Source: Pelobates cultripes
Taxonomy: Eukaryota > Chordata > Amphibia > Anura > Pelobatidae
Reading direction: 5' to 3'
Assembly (NCBI GenBank): GCA_933207985.1
Contig: OW240913.1
Coordinates: forward strand, 261,146,280 to 261,210,279
DNA length: 64,000 bases
Part shown: in pieces, positions 55,136 to 64,000 of the stretch
How positions within the stretch are numbered: position 1 is the stretch's first letter
Layout: every line of letters begins with the position of its first letter
Program-made: the position numbers and the translations under genes
Notes under the pieces: model-generated
Databases searched by the model: none
Seen by the model: the letters and a program-made list of their open reading frames with translations, nothing else
Told to the model about the DNA's origin: nothing

Positions 55136-57130
55136 GTACGATAAATGGTGAATCAGGCAAAATTTCCCCGCCTCCTTCTTGGGCACCACCCCGAAGGGAG
55201 ACACCAGCAAGTTGGACAATGGAGGGGCCTCGAACGGCCCCGCCACCCGCCCTAGTGAAACCTCCTTCCGGAGCTTTTTGAGGACCACATCAGGAAAATC
55301 AAACACCAACTTCAAGTTCCAGACTGCCCCGGAGGAGGGGCGCTACGAGAAGGGAATCCAAAACCCCTGGGTAAACCCCTCCAGCAGCAAGCCCGCGGCC
55401 CGGCGGTTCCTATAACGGCCGAGCCAGGGGCGCATCACGTCCACGGCCACTGGCGTCTTCGCCCTTAGTCCCCACGTCGCCTTTGTCCCCAGACTTACCC
55501 AGCTTAAAGCAGTGGGATGCCGAGTGGGCACACCTGCAATGGGAGCGTTCGTGTTTAAAATGACATGTCGCGCCCCACTTGCATTGGCTGTCATTGAACT
55601 TCCAACAACAGCCCGGCCGCCTGTGTGAGGCCGATGAGGCCCCCTCACCCCCAAGAAAGGACGACGTCCTCCCCTTGGTGTGCCGCCAGGCGAGTCATGA
55701 TGGACAGCCACGGGCCAATGTCTATCTGATCCCAAGAGATAAAGGGGCAGACATCGAGCTGCTGACTAAATTGTTCATCATAGCGCCACCAACCCAGGCA
55801 GCCACAGGTCCGACACCAGTTCCAAATGGTGTCCTGATAGCAAAAAAGCGCCGAGCAGTTCTGGGGAGCCTTTTCCCCAATCACGCTCGCCAAAATGGAA
55901 AACGCTAGCACCAAGATCCCGAAAGTTTTCTGAATCTTCCTGTAACGGAACTTATCCTTATCCTTGTCTGACTCTTTCCCCTTCTTGTCCCCCGGAGGAG
56001 GGGCATCCTCCAAGGGCAACAGGGAAAATATCTCCACGAATTCTCCTTTCCAGATCTTGTCCCTGACCTCGGGCTTTAGATGTAAGCCCAAGGGACCCGA
56101 CTAGCACATATATGCTGCCCCTCTAGCCACGTCGGCGACGCCTGCTGTACTATCAAGCACCCCCCCATCGTCACCCCCCCCATGGCCGCGGCAGGCACGG
56201 GAGGCGGAGTCGCATGAACGCTAATCACCGCGCCAGGAACCGAACTCGCGCCCCCTCCCGTAGCCGAACCCGCCTGGGACAACGGAGGGGACCAGACTGA
56301 ATGCAGCTGACCATCCAACCCATGAGATCCCTGCACTAGCGCCAATCGCTCCCACTGGGAAAACAGCTCCCGCAGACCCGACATGAACCCACCCAGCGTG
56401 GATGCCCCAGCAAGCGCAGGAACATGCGCAGGAACATGTGACTCACCTGGCGGTGCCCCAGGACCCGCTGGCGACACCAGAGCAGCAGCAGAAACCTGTA
56501 AAGAGGATTCCATGGTTTGAACAGCAGTGTTCATATTCACCACAGCTCTAGGCGCCATCTGGTGGATGGATCCGGCAACAGCACCAAGAGCCTGAGGAAG
56601 CAGTGAAGAGATTGTGAGCCCACGCCCCTGCACAGGAGGCTGCCAAGACAGGTAAGTAGGGGGGGGGTAAGGAGGGGACCCCAGGGGCAGGTGGGACCCA
56701 GTGGCCAGGGGAGAGAAGGACATAGGGGGGAGGAAGGCAGAGTAGGAAAGAGGGAAAGGGGGGGCAGGAGAGGGGAAATAGAGAGAGGGAGCAGGGGGGA
56801 AGAAAAAGGACCAGAATAGGCCACCAGGAGTGAGGACCTGCCGGGGGGGACCCCCGGGCCTGAGAGAAAAGGGGGGGCAGTAACGGGAGGGTAGACAGGC
56901 TGAATGGGGCCCAGAGGCCCAAGGACCGTGGGGGACACCCCCACCCCCAAAGATGACCGGGGGGGACACCTGCCCCGCGGACCCCTCAGGGGAGGGAGAA
57001 CATGTGAGGGGGAAGGGAGGGGGGGGTCCATGAGGGCCAGAAAGCTCAGAATGAGGGGAAGAAACCCCCCCCCACCAGACGGCAGTGGGTGAGGCCCACT
57101 CCGCGTGGCCCGCAGGGGCCTACTCACCAC
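55136..57130 (-). mobile_element. DIRS-type retrotransposon, 5' part (gag and start of RT)
   Basis: The minus strand has a proline-rich, GC-rich 5' region (57130-56560), a gag with VIGEKAPQNCSALFCYQDTIW, GWWRYDEQF, WDQIDIGPWLSIMT and a CX7CX5CX3H-like zinc motif near 55560-55600, and then the first part of a reverse transcriptase (55315-55118: KEVSLGRVAGPFEAPP and SPFGVVPKKEAGKF). These are recognisable DIRS landmarks. RT is cut at about 55136 by the LINE junction, and the tyrosine recombinase is missing. Frame breaks occur at 56076-56091 and near 55700. Confidence 0.75.
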
Positions 57131-57203
57131 TGCAGGGCTGAACCTTTCATGTATGTTGTTTAGAGTTTATGGATCAGAGGCTGAAAGTTATCCCATCATG
57201 GTT

Positions 57204-57206
<3 letters not shown>

Positions 57207-57247
<41 letters not shown>
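57207..57247. repeat. (TA)n microsatellite
   Basis: Pure TA run immediately before the putative DNA transposon end at 57277. Confidence 0.9.
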
Positions 57248-57251
<4 letters not shown>

Positions 57252-57274
57252 TTACATTTTTTTTTTTTTATATA

Positions 57275-57440
57275 TACTCAACAAAATTATAAACGCAACA
57301 CTTTTGTTTTTGCCACCATTTTTCATGAGCTGAAATCAAAGATCTTAGAAATCCTAATGTCTGCTCTTATGAGATTAACCCACTTTTAATCTGTGGCTCT
57401 CTGCAGTACAAGGTTAAATAGGGCACTTGAATGAGGTACC
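57275..57440. mobile_element. Putative DNA transposon terminal fragment
   Basis: ACTCAACAAAATTATAAACG and ACACTTTTGTTTTTGCCACC followed by TTTTTCATGAGCTGAAATCA is a sequence I have seen as the end of a widespread fish/amphibian DNA transposon family. I cannot name the family with certainty and see no transposase. Confidence 0.35.
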
Positions 57441-58290
57441 TGTGACAGGGAGTGACAAAACCAAGGAGTTGGCCCAGACTCCCAAATATATATAAATATG
57501 AAATAAATATGCACCATAAGCACAGTGAAAACTGTAATAGGACATACAAATACATTTGTTTACAAAGTTCACCAAAAAGGGGAGTTACAAAAAGGATTAC
57601 AAATGTGGAGTTCAGTTATCTGCACATGTCGAAATTACATTAACCATCTGAGGAATACAAACTATATACAGAGATTTGGACAATAGTACTTAATATACAA
57701 ACATTGACTAATATACAACATATCTTTTAACTAACAGCATGGACATAATTAATGTCTAAAAACATATACGTTACATCGTACCTTGCTCCGCTTGCCAAGG
57801 GGTGCAACTTTAAAAACCTTGATAACCATCGCCTTCCCACGAGGTGCTGCTAGCTGCCTTTGCATCTGAATGCTGAGTCACAGAGAGCTTTTGCTTCCAA
57901 AACTAGAAGAAGGAGGGGTCTGATGATGAAACGTTCCCTGGGGAAACAAGAGGAAGGCAGAAAGGTTCTGCCTGTGGTAGTCACTGCTGAACAATGATTT
58001 AAAGTTATAAGTGGACACTTATACTCCCACCAAATTATGTTATGACGAATGTAAATTTAAAGAGTCATGCATATTTTACAGAACATAACAATGGCCGCTA
58101 TAAACGTAAGTAGTACACAATTTAGCTTATAGGTACCTGTGTAACTGGCTACTGTATTGTGTGGTGGTGGTGGTGTGTTAGTGTATCACCAAAACTGGTG
58201 AATTATTTACTCTCTATAAGAACTACTAACTTTTAAATAGGACGTTTAACTTTTGAAGGTTTTGATGCAGAGTCCTTCTTATCTTGCGAT
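57441..58290 (+). other. Unassigned sequence, possibly a BEL/Pao LTR
   Basis: Lies on the 3' side of the minus-strand BEL/Pao relic and begins TGTGACAGGG at 57441, as an LTR edge might. There is no partner copy in the window to confirm it. Confidence 0.25.
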
Positions 58291-59450
58291 CGTCTGTCAC
58301 CTACTAACAACTTTGACTCGACGAACTAGACCATCTTTTTCTATTGTATTTTCCATCACATGTCCCATCTGCCACTGGATGCCACTGGAAGCATATCTTC
58401 TTTGATTATAACTATGGTGTTTGCCAATTCTGTCTTGTGGAAACGCTCATGAGGTATTCCCTTTTCCACTGACTCCTCTTCCAGGCCTCCCACCATGGGC
58501 CTTAGCTCTCAGGAAGTGCTTCATCCCAACTGATGCCCCTGCGGCAAAGCTCTTGGAGAATGCACTTGCCACTCAGTATGAAGGGAGCTATGAAACCTTG
58601 AGGATCATAAAGAGAGGCTACAACTGACAGGACAGCACGATGAGTTGAGGGTTGATGATTTATGTCAACGCTGAAGCTGAAGGTGTCGCTTTCAATTGCC
58701 CACTGAATGCCAAGTACTTGTCCTTCTGGTGTTGAGTCTGGGTTAAATTGGAGAGGTTCACTAGTTGTTGCTCTTTTTGATGGAGCTACACAAGACAGGA
58801 CATCTATATTGTTAGATTTGAACTAATGCAGTTGTAAGCCAGCATTTTTGCATAGTTCTTGCGCTTTGATTACCACATTTGTAGCTTCACTGACTGTTGA
58901 AACACTAGTTAGGCCATCAGTGACATCAAAGTTCTTCTCAATGAAGGCTGATGCTGAGGAATAATCTGCTTTGAGTTGTCGTGCAAGATACTCAAGGCCG
59001 AAGTTGGCACATCCTAGAGAGTAACTGGCACTGAAAAGGTGAACTGCCATTCTGTGCTCTTTGGGTTCTGTTTTCAACTAATCACTCTCCCACCTAAGGA
59101 ACCTTAAATAGTTGCGCATTTCGGATGGTACATAGAACTGATGGAACATCTTTTCAATGTTGCATATCACAGCAACTGCTTGCTTCCTGAAGCGACAAAG
59201 AACTCCCACTAGAGAATTTATCAGGTCAGGAACTGTCAGCAAAGTGTAGTCTAGAGAGATCCTTTGGAACTTTGCTGAACAATCAAAGACGACTCTTAAC
59301 TTGTCTGGCTTCTTAGGGTGATAAACCCCATGATGTGGAATGTTCCACACTGCTTCTCCTTCCGACAATGAAGGGACTGGTTCTGCATCACCTTTTCTGA
59401 TTGTTTCTTCCATGAATGCAAAGTAGTGCTCATGGTACTGTTTGTTGAAC
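58291..59450 (-). pseudogene. BEL/Pao polymerase relic
   Basis: The minus strand reads FAFMEETIRKGDAEPVP, VWNIPHHGVYHPKKPDKLRVVFDCSA, LINSLVGVLCRFRKQAVAVICNIEKMFHQF (motif A with Asn in place of the usual Asp), YLRFLRW, then after a stop EHRMAVHLFSASYSLGCANFG (motif B) and SAFIEKNFDVTDGL, where the YVDD catalytic box is mutated to DVTD. It continues into GIQWAIESDTFSF and ASLYDPQGFIAPF, then jumps to an integrase-like C-terminus near 58330. Stops and catalytic losses show it is dead. Confidence 0.85.
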
Positions 59451-59466
59451 TTCAACAAACAGTACC
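59434..59466. repeat. Perfect 16-bp inverted repeat at an element junction
   Basis: GGTACTGTTTGTTGAA and its reverse complement are separated by a single C, precisely where the BEL/Pao relic meets the L1 5' end. Confidence 0.9.
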
Positions 59467-61593
59467 AAAGATGTTGGAGTCGAGGGGGGCGGGGCTAAAC
59501 ATGGACCTGCATGGACGCTTGCTAGCTGAGCTCTGCAAAAAGAGAGAGGGCAATCAGCTACCATCAGGCACAACCAAAATAATAGGCACCCCAAACACTC
59601 ATCCTCAGCCCACCACTCCTCCAGCAAGCAAATGGAAGTGAAATAAAGCCCCCTGACAAAGTACTTCAGAGACAATGCAGAGCAGCAGGCCGCAGCACCA
59701 GTCTCCAACATGGCGCCGGACTCACCTTCGGACATATCTGCACATTCCAGCCCGGCAAACTCAGAGATCTACAATAACTCTTGATCATGACCTCCGGGAG
59801 ACTCTTAAGACTCTCCCCTCCAAACAAGACCTAGCATCCATGCTTCATAAATTAGAAGTGTCGTTTCAAACCAAAATCTATGCCATCTTCTCCGACATAA
59901 AACACGTGGGAGACAGAGTTGTTACCCTGGAAGAAGACCGAGACCTCACACAGACCAAAATACATCACCTACAAACATCCATCGAAGCTCAAAATGTACA
60001 GATGGCGGCGATGTACAGAGCCTTAGACAATCTTGATAATCGCGGGAGGCGCAACAACCGTAGGGTAAAAGGCCTTCCTGAAATCAGACCAGGAAGATCT
60101 GCAGAGCATGCTACAAGAACTTTTTAACCTTATTTTAACAGAGATACAAGTGAATCCATAATGCTCGACAGGGCACATAGGGCGCTCCGTCCAAGAAATC
60201 CATCGGCAGAAGCACCGAGAGATGTGGTGTGCCAGTTACATTATTACAGCATCAAGGATGACATCCTCTGAATGCTGAGACAAACGTTGCAACCTTTACT
60301 GTTCCATGGCACTCAAGTACAGATTTACCCCAATCTCTCGTGGATGACATTGTAGGCCAGGAGAGTAACGCGGCCCCTCACCAACATTTTGTGAGCCAGG
60401 AACATCAGGCATTGCTAGGTCTTCCCTCTGGCCCTCACTGCCTCACATAACGGAACCATGGCCACCCTGTCATCAGCTGCAGACATAGCACTCTTAACAC
60501 AGGCCCTAAACCTTCCAGAGGTCCACCTGGCTGACTGCTATGGACCACAGCAGACTCAAAGGCAATTACGAATGCCACAGAGATCCTGCTAGAAGATGCC
60601 ATCAAAATTGTGCCAAAATGACACCAGGGAACCGGCCACGGGACCCAGGACACCTGCAGGCCCCTCTACTCGTCACTAAACAGTGACGCCTGCCGCTCGA
60701 AGTCCGTAGATGCCCTTCCCTGATCCACATTAACAGCTATCCCTATAATTGTGGACTTGGCGGAGGAGCTTTGCCACAACGATACCACATTTGAGCGACA
60801 CACAAACACCTTCCCCTGTAATTAGAACCCGTCTACGGACAAGTTCTCCCTAGCTGAAAATCTGAAGGCCATGAGAAAGACCAGTGAGCCAGGAACACTC
60901 ATAGCCACCAACTCACGGAGTATCCAATGGACTCCTCACTAAGCACGAGCACAACCTCCAAGACCACTTGTGGACACCCAGAGACCTGGACAGACCCTCA
61001 GCCCATCCCCCACTCAAATTTCCTCGCCATCCACATCACCTACAATAACATGGGAGGCACATAAATCAGCGTTAAGATGGCACATTATAACCTTTCAGAA
61101 ATTCACAACGACTGCAAATTACCTCCAACTGGGGAATATGCTGACCGACAGGGCGTAACACTCTTTAACGACCTACTGCCACAAGACCAACAAGCTTAGG
61201 TACCGACATACACAATTCACTCACTTTATACACTCCAACCCGCTATTATTAAAGGGCGAAAAAGAACCAACTCAATTTGAAAACACAACAAAACCTAAAG
61301 ACCAAACACTTGCCCTTCTCCAAAATAATACCCAACCACCCAGATGACCCCCTGCCTGAGTTCACTAAACACCGGGAGGAGGAGCTAAACATTTCACTAC
61401 AACGCAAAGATTGGTTACGCATATTCTCAATTATCTTTAGAATGTCCATAAGCAATACCACCCATGAGGATAACTACAAAAGGATTGCACAGTGGCATTA
61501 CTCACTGACAAAAATGAACCGATTCTTTCTTAATTCACCTGACACCTGTTGGACGAGCAAACGAACTAGTGGTACCCTGGACATATATGGTGG
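59467..61593 (+). mobile_element. Tx1/L1-type LINE, internally deleted
   Basis: Starts with a GGGGGGCGGGGC-type L1 5' end, then an ORF1 relic (59675-60350). A run of stop-laden sequence and an ORF2 C-terminus (61277-61593: FTKHREEELNISLQRKDW, YKRIAQWHYSLTKMNRF, then LDIYGG) follow. The polymerase and endonuclease are missing, so the element is a deletion derivative. It is cut at 61593 by the Gmr1-like LTR. Confidence 0.75.
59675..60350 (+). pseudogene. L1-type ORF1p relic
   Basis: 59675-60127 encodes a basic N-terminus, a coiled coil (LASMLHKLEVSFQTKIYAIF to LQTSIEAQNVQMAAMYRALD) and NLDNRGRRNNRRVKGLPEI, the start of the RNA-recognition motif. A frameshift near 60125 leads on to RAHRALRPRNPSAEAPRDVV in another frame, then stops. 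In active elements ORF1p trimers coat the RNA. Confidence 0.75.
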
Positions 61594-61823
61594 ATGTAAG
61601 GAAACCAAGTATATTTAAGCCTCCTTCGGTAGTTTCCTCCCGAACCGCCAGAGCCTTAGTGATTATAGCCCTCCGTTCGGTAGATAGAATAGACGAACCA
61701 TATAGTAATCCCAATAGCTTCACAAGATGATTCCCTTAGTGAAACACACGAATCCCCAAACATCAGCCGAAGTCAAGAAGAAGGGTACAAGATGAACTAA
61801 CTTTTAATGGATACACACAGCTT
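61594..61823 (-). repeat. Truncated 3' LTR
   Basis: Nearly identical to 63240-63469, from TGTAAGGAAACCAAG to CACACAGCTTT. At 61824 it joins directly to RNase H coding sequence, so the rest of the LTR and the end of pol were deleted. Confidence 0.88.
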
Positions 61824-62385
61824 TACCGTTTTGTTTGCCCGGACAGTATTGCATTGTAAAGTTGTAGGGCTGAAGGGCTAGGCTCCACCATAATAGCCTG
61901 GGGTTGTCACCAGCTACCCTGTTTAGCCACACAAGGGGGTTATGATCAGTCATGAGAGTAAATGGCCGGCCGTACAGATAAGGTTGCAGTTTCTTGAGTG
62001 CCCACACTAGGGCTAGGCACTCTTTCTCCACGGTGGCATAGCTGACCTTTCTGGGCAAAAGTTTACGGCTGAGGTAGGCCACCGGGTGTTCCATGCTGTT
62101 GTTCCCCACTTGGCTTAACACGGCTCCCAGCCCAAACATGGAGGCATCTGTGTGGACAAGAAATTGTTTAGTGTGGTCGGGTGCTGCCAACACAGGAGCC
62201 TCGCTTAACGCCGCTTTACGTTTTTGGAAAGCCTCCGCGCGCTCTGGGGTCCAGGTTACTTGTTTTGGGAGGGCCTTTTTGGTAAGGTCGGTGAGAGGCT
62301 TGGCCAGGGCACTATACTCTGGGACAAATTTTCGATAATAGCCGCCTGTTCCTAAAAAGGCTAATACCTGGGTTTTACTACGAGG
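61824..62385 (-). pseudogene. Ty3-type RT C-terminus and RNase H
   Basis: From 62380 down the minus strand reads KTQVLAFLGTGGYYRKFVPE, the end of reverse transcriptase. VLAAPDHTKQFLVHTDASMFGLGAVLSQ follows, with the RNase H Asp, then HPVAYLSRKLLPRE-like, VEKECLALVWALKKLQPYLYG with catalytic Glu, and LMTDHNPLVWLNR with Asp. The chain stops where the truncated LTR begins. Upstream it joins gag with the palm of RT missing. Confidence 0.88.
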
Positions 62386-63111
62386 TTGGGGCCAATACGC
62401 TCTGGCCTCTACTTTGGCAGGCTCTGGCCGCTGTGTGGTTAAAAAACTGCTTCAATAGTATGAGTTGTAAGGCATCCTTCAGGGTAGTTGCTTGGCAGCC
62501 CTGCATCCAATTCCGGGCTGCCCTGTGTAGCCGGAAAGCCCATTCAGTATGGGAATCCCTTCCCGTTTTCCTCAATTCTCTAAACTTCTTCCTGTATGCC
62601 TCTGGGGTTACAGCATATCTGGCCAACAAAATGTCTTTTACCTTGCCATAATTGTGTATGTCCCCATCAGGTACTGCTCACAACGCCTCTGCTGCTCTTC
62701 CTGATAGCTTGCTGCTAAGTACTGCAGCCCATTTTGTGGAGTCTAATCCCTCCAGTGCACATTGACGTTCAAAGTCTTGTAAATAACTATCAATTTCCAT
62801 GTCATTGTCATTAAAAGTTTTAAATGCTGCATAATTTACCTTCTTTGGTAGGTCATTTGTACTTCCCGGGGAGTGTAGCAAATCCCCCTGTAACGGTCTG
62901 TCTCGGTCCTCTCGCTCTTTTTGCGATTGCCTGGCTTGTGCCATGACCTGCAGTACCGCCTCTGTTGATGGATTGGGTCCCAATACACTGAGCATCCATC
63001 TGATATCCTTCTGCATCTCAGTTTCTTCCTCATGCTCCATTTCTGTATTGCTGTTCCATCGATCTGTATTAATTCTGCAATTAAAGTGGCTTTTGTCTTA
63101 TTACTTGTCAC
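62385..63111 (-). pseudogene. SCAN-like gag capsid of a Gmr1-like element
   Basis: 63040-62678 has an N-terminal matrix-like part (MQKDIRWMLSVLGPNPSTEA) and YAAFKTFNDNDMEIDSYLQDFERQC. 62629-62378 encodes YAVTPEAYRKKFRELRKTGRDSHTEWAFRL and LQLILLKQFFNH, a helical block that resembles vertebrate SCAN domains, which are known to derive from Gmr1-like gag. The two parts are in different frames with a break near 62675. The zinc knuckle and protease are missing. Confidence 0.8.
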
Positions 63112-63210
63112 TACGCCTCGAGCTTCCAGAAAATCCTTTAGCGTGGTTCTCTAAAGTAGCTGATACTGCTAAACCATTCATTCCCTTGCTTGGTTCAGAA
63201 CGTCAGTTCG

Positions 63211-63238
63211 GGATTCGAATCCCACCGCTTGCCACCAG
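63211..63238 (-). promoter_or_regulatory. Primer-binding site, tRNA-Leu
   Basis: The minus strand beginning two bases from the LTR reads TGGTGGCAAGCGGTGGGATT and continues through a T-arm-like TTCGAATCCC. About 28 bases match the complement of a tRNA 3' end. The acceptor resembles vertebrate tRNA-Leu with one base different. A match this long reaches the T arm. Confidence 0.75.
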
Positions 63239-63239
63239 T

Positions 63240-64000
63240 TGTAAAGAAACCAAGTATATTTAAACCTCCTTCGGTAGTTTCCTCCCGAACCGCCAGGGCC
63301 TTAGTGATTATAGCCCTCCGTTCGGTAGATAGAATAGACGAACCATATAGTAATCCCAATAGCTTCACAAGATGATTCCCTTAGTGAAACACACGAATCC
63401 CCAAACATCAGCCGAAGTCAAGAAGAAGGGTACAAGATGAACTAACTTTTAATGGATACTCACAGCTTTTATGCAAGTCCCCATGCAAGGGGACATCCCT
63501 CAGGGAGGGACAAATATTCACCAATCATGTACTGAGTACTTTAACACACACCCACAGTTCCCTCCCCTAGCCCTGTAGATAATTAAGTCTGATAAAAGAA
63601 TAACTTAATTATCTCCGGGCTGAAAAATCACTTTTTTCCCCAATAACTGGATCACCCCTTTATACCTGGGGTATCCCCACAAATAACATGTCCCCTGATA
63701 GCCCTGATCTGGGTGACCAACATATTCGAATTTCACCCAGATCGGTTCAGGGGTTCACCAAATCTATGGATGTCTTCTGTGACCGGCTCACCCTGGGCTG
63801 TATGCCCAAAACAGTTCCATGAGTTTGGTGGGTTTTGCCGGTCACTTTAGAAATAGCAGAAGAGTGAACAAAGTACCGAATGGATCCCTCTGGCTCCTAG
63901 CACCGTTTGTGCCCCTCTGTTGAATGCACCAAAGTCCCGAATAGCGCTCTTCTAGCTATTCGGTTAGTAGAGTTCCAGCGATCGTCTGTTGGAGACCGGT
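63240..64000 (-). repeat. 5' LTR of the Gmr1-like element (partial)
   Basis: Begins TGTAAAGAAACCAAG on the + strand and continues to the window edge. It contains segments such as CTGATCTGGGTGA and CACCCAGATCGGTTCAGGGG that have counterparts in the solo LTR at 34656-35580. Confidence 0.75.

Larger units (their letters stand above)
61594..64000 (-). mobile_element. Gmr1-like Ty3 LTR retrotransposon, deleted, running off the window
   Basis: In minus orientation the 5' LTR ends at 63240 (it extends beyond 64000), followed by a PBS, gag, a fused RT tail plus RNase H, and only the last about 230 bases of the 3' LTR (61594-61823). The remaining 3' LTR and most of pol are missing. It is inserted in an L1; TGGTGGA at 61587-61593 should reappear beyond 64000 in part as the TSD. 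Confidence 0.8.

Noticed and set aside
56076..57130. Proline-rich protein gene or CpG-island promoter
   Set aside because: GC-rich, but contiguous with DIRS gag landmarks and without a promoter or splice structure; better explained as the DIRS 5' region.
57913..57960. CTGATGATGAAACGTTCCC, which looks like a hammerhead core
   Set aside because: CUGAUGA runs straight into UGAAAC with no room for stem II, so no hammerhead can form.
63190..63240. A tRNA gene end (TTCGAATCC with CCACCA)
   Set aside because: It is the retroelement primer-binding site; the rest of the cloverleaf is absent and it abuts the LTR.

Overview
The window is a TE-rich stretch of vertebrate nuclear DNA, most likely from an anuran amphibian. 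I infer this from the mix of Penelope-like, DIRS, BEL/Pao, Gmr1-like Ty3, Tx1/L1-type and CR1/L2-type elements, the TTAA-flanked MITEs, and the long AT-rich introns. The species cannot be fixed from the sequence. No prokaryotic features, rRNA, tRNA gene or CRISPR array was seen.

One host gene was recognised. It is a class C GPCR of the GPRC6A family on the + strand, with the last five coding exons at 223-517, 9426-10283, 37658-37873, 39875-39992 and 45644-46701. All have consensus splice sites and compatible phases, and no stops. The first exon (signal peptide and start codon) lies upstream of the window. Only about 2.5 kb of the 46.5 kb gene span is coding; the introns (8.9, 27.4, 2.0 and 5.7 kb) are packed with mobile elements.

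The dominant theme is Penelope-like elements (PLEs). Four insertions larger than 1.7 kb and one 0.4 kb hairpin insertion are each bounded by target-site duplications that I could read directly: 7233-8969 (15 bp), about 12089-20112 (13-14 bp), 40833-44324 (16 bp), 47425-52370 (14 bp) and 35677-36059 (10 bp). The PLE at 12089-20112 has an intact ORF1, an intact RT plus GIY-YIG endonuclease ORF, two almost identical direct pseudo-LTRs 4710 bp apart, and an inverted third copy. Several PLEs share one architecture: a complete 3' end on one side and an inverted copy on the other that lacks roughly the last 75-205 nt. Hammerhead-ribozyme-like folds recur in the pseudo-LTRs.

Layout. 1-2515: intron, a PLE hairpin and pyrimidine microsatellite. 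2516-6155: non-autonomous LTR element. 7233-8969: PLE. 11838-21560: LINE split by the 8 kb PLE. 22.7-27.9 kb: PLE and VNTR debris. 28.0-29.4 kb: chromodomain Ty3 remnant fused to an L1 (29.4-34.2 kb). 34.3-36.3 kb: LINE hosting a solo LTR and a hairpin PLE. 40.8-44.3 kb: PLE inserted in a VNTR. 46.7-52.4 kb: gene 3' region carrying a PLE. 52.7-59.4 kb: VNTR, then L1, CR1/L2, DIRS and BEL/Pao remnants. 59.5-64.0 kb: L1 interrupted by a Gmr1-like LTR element that runs off the window.
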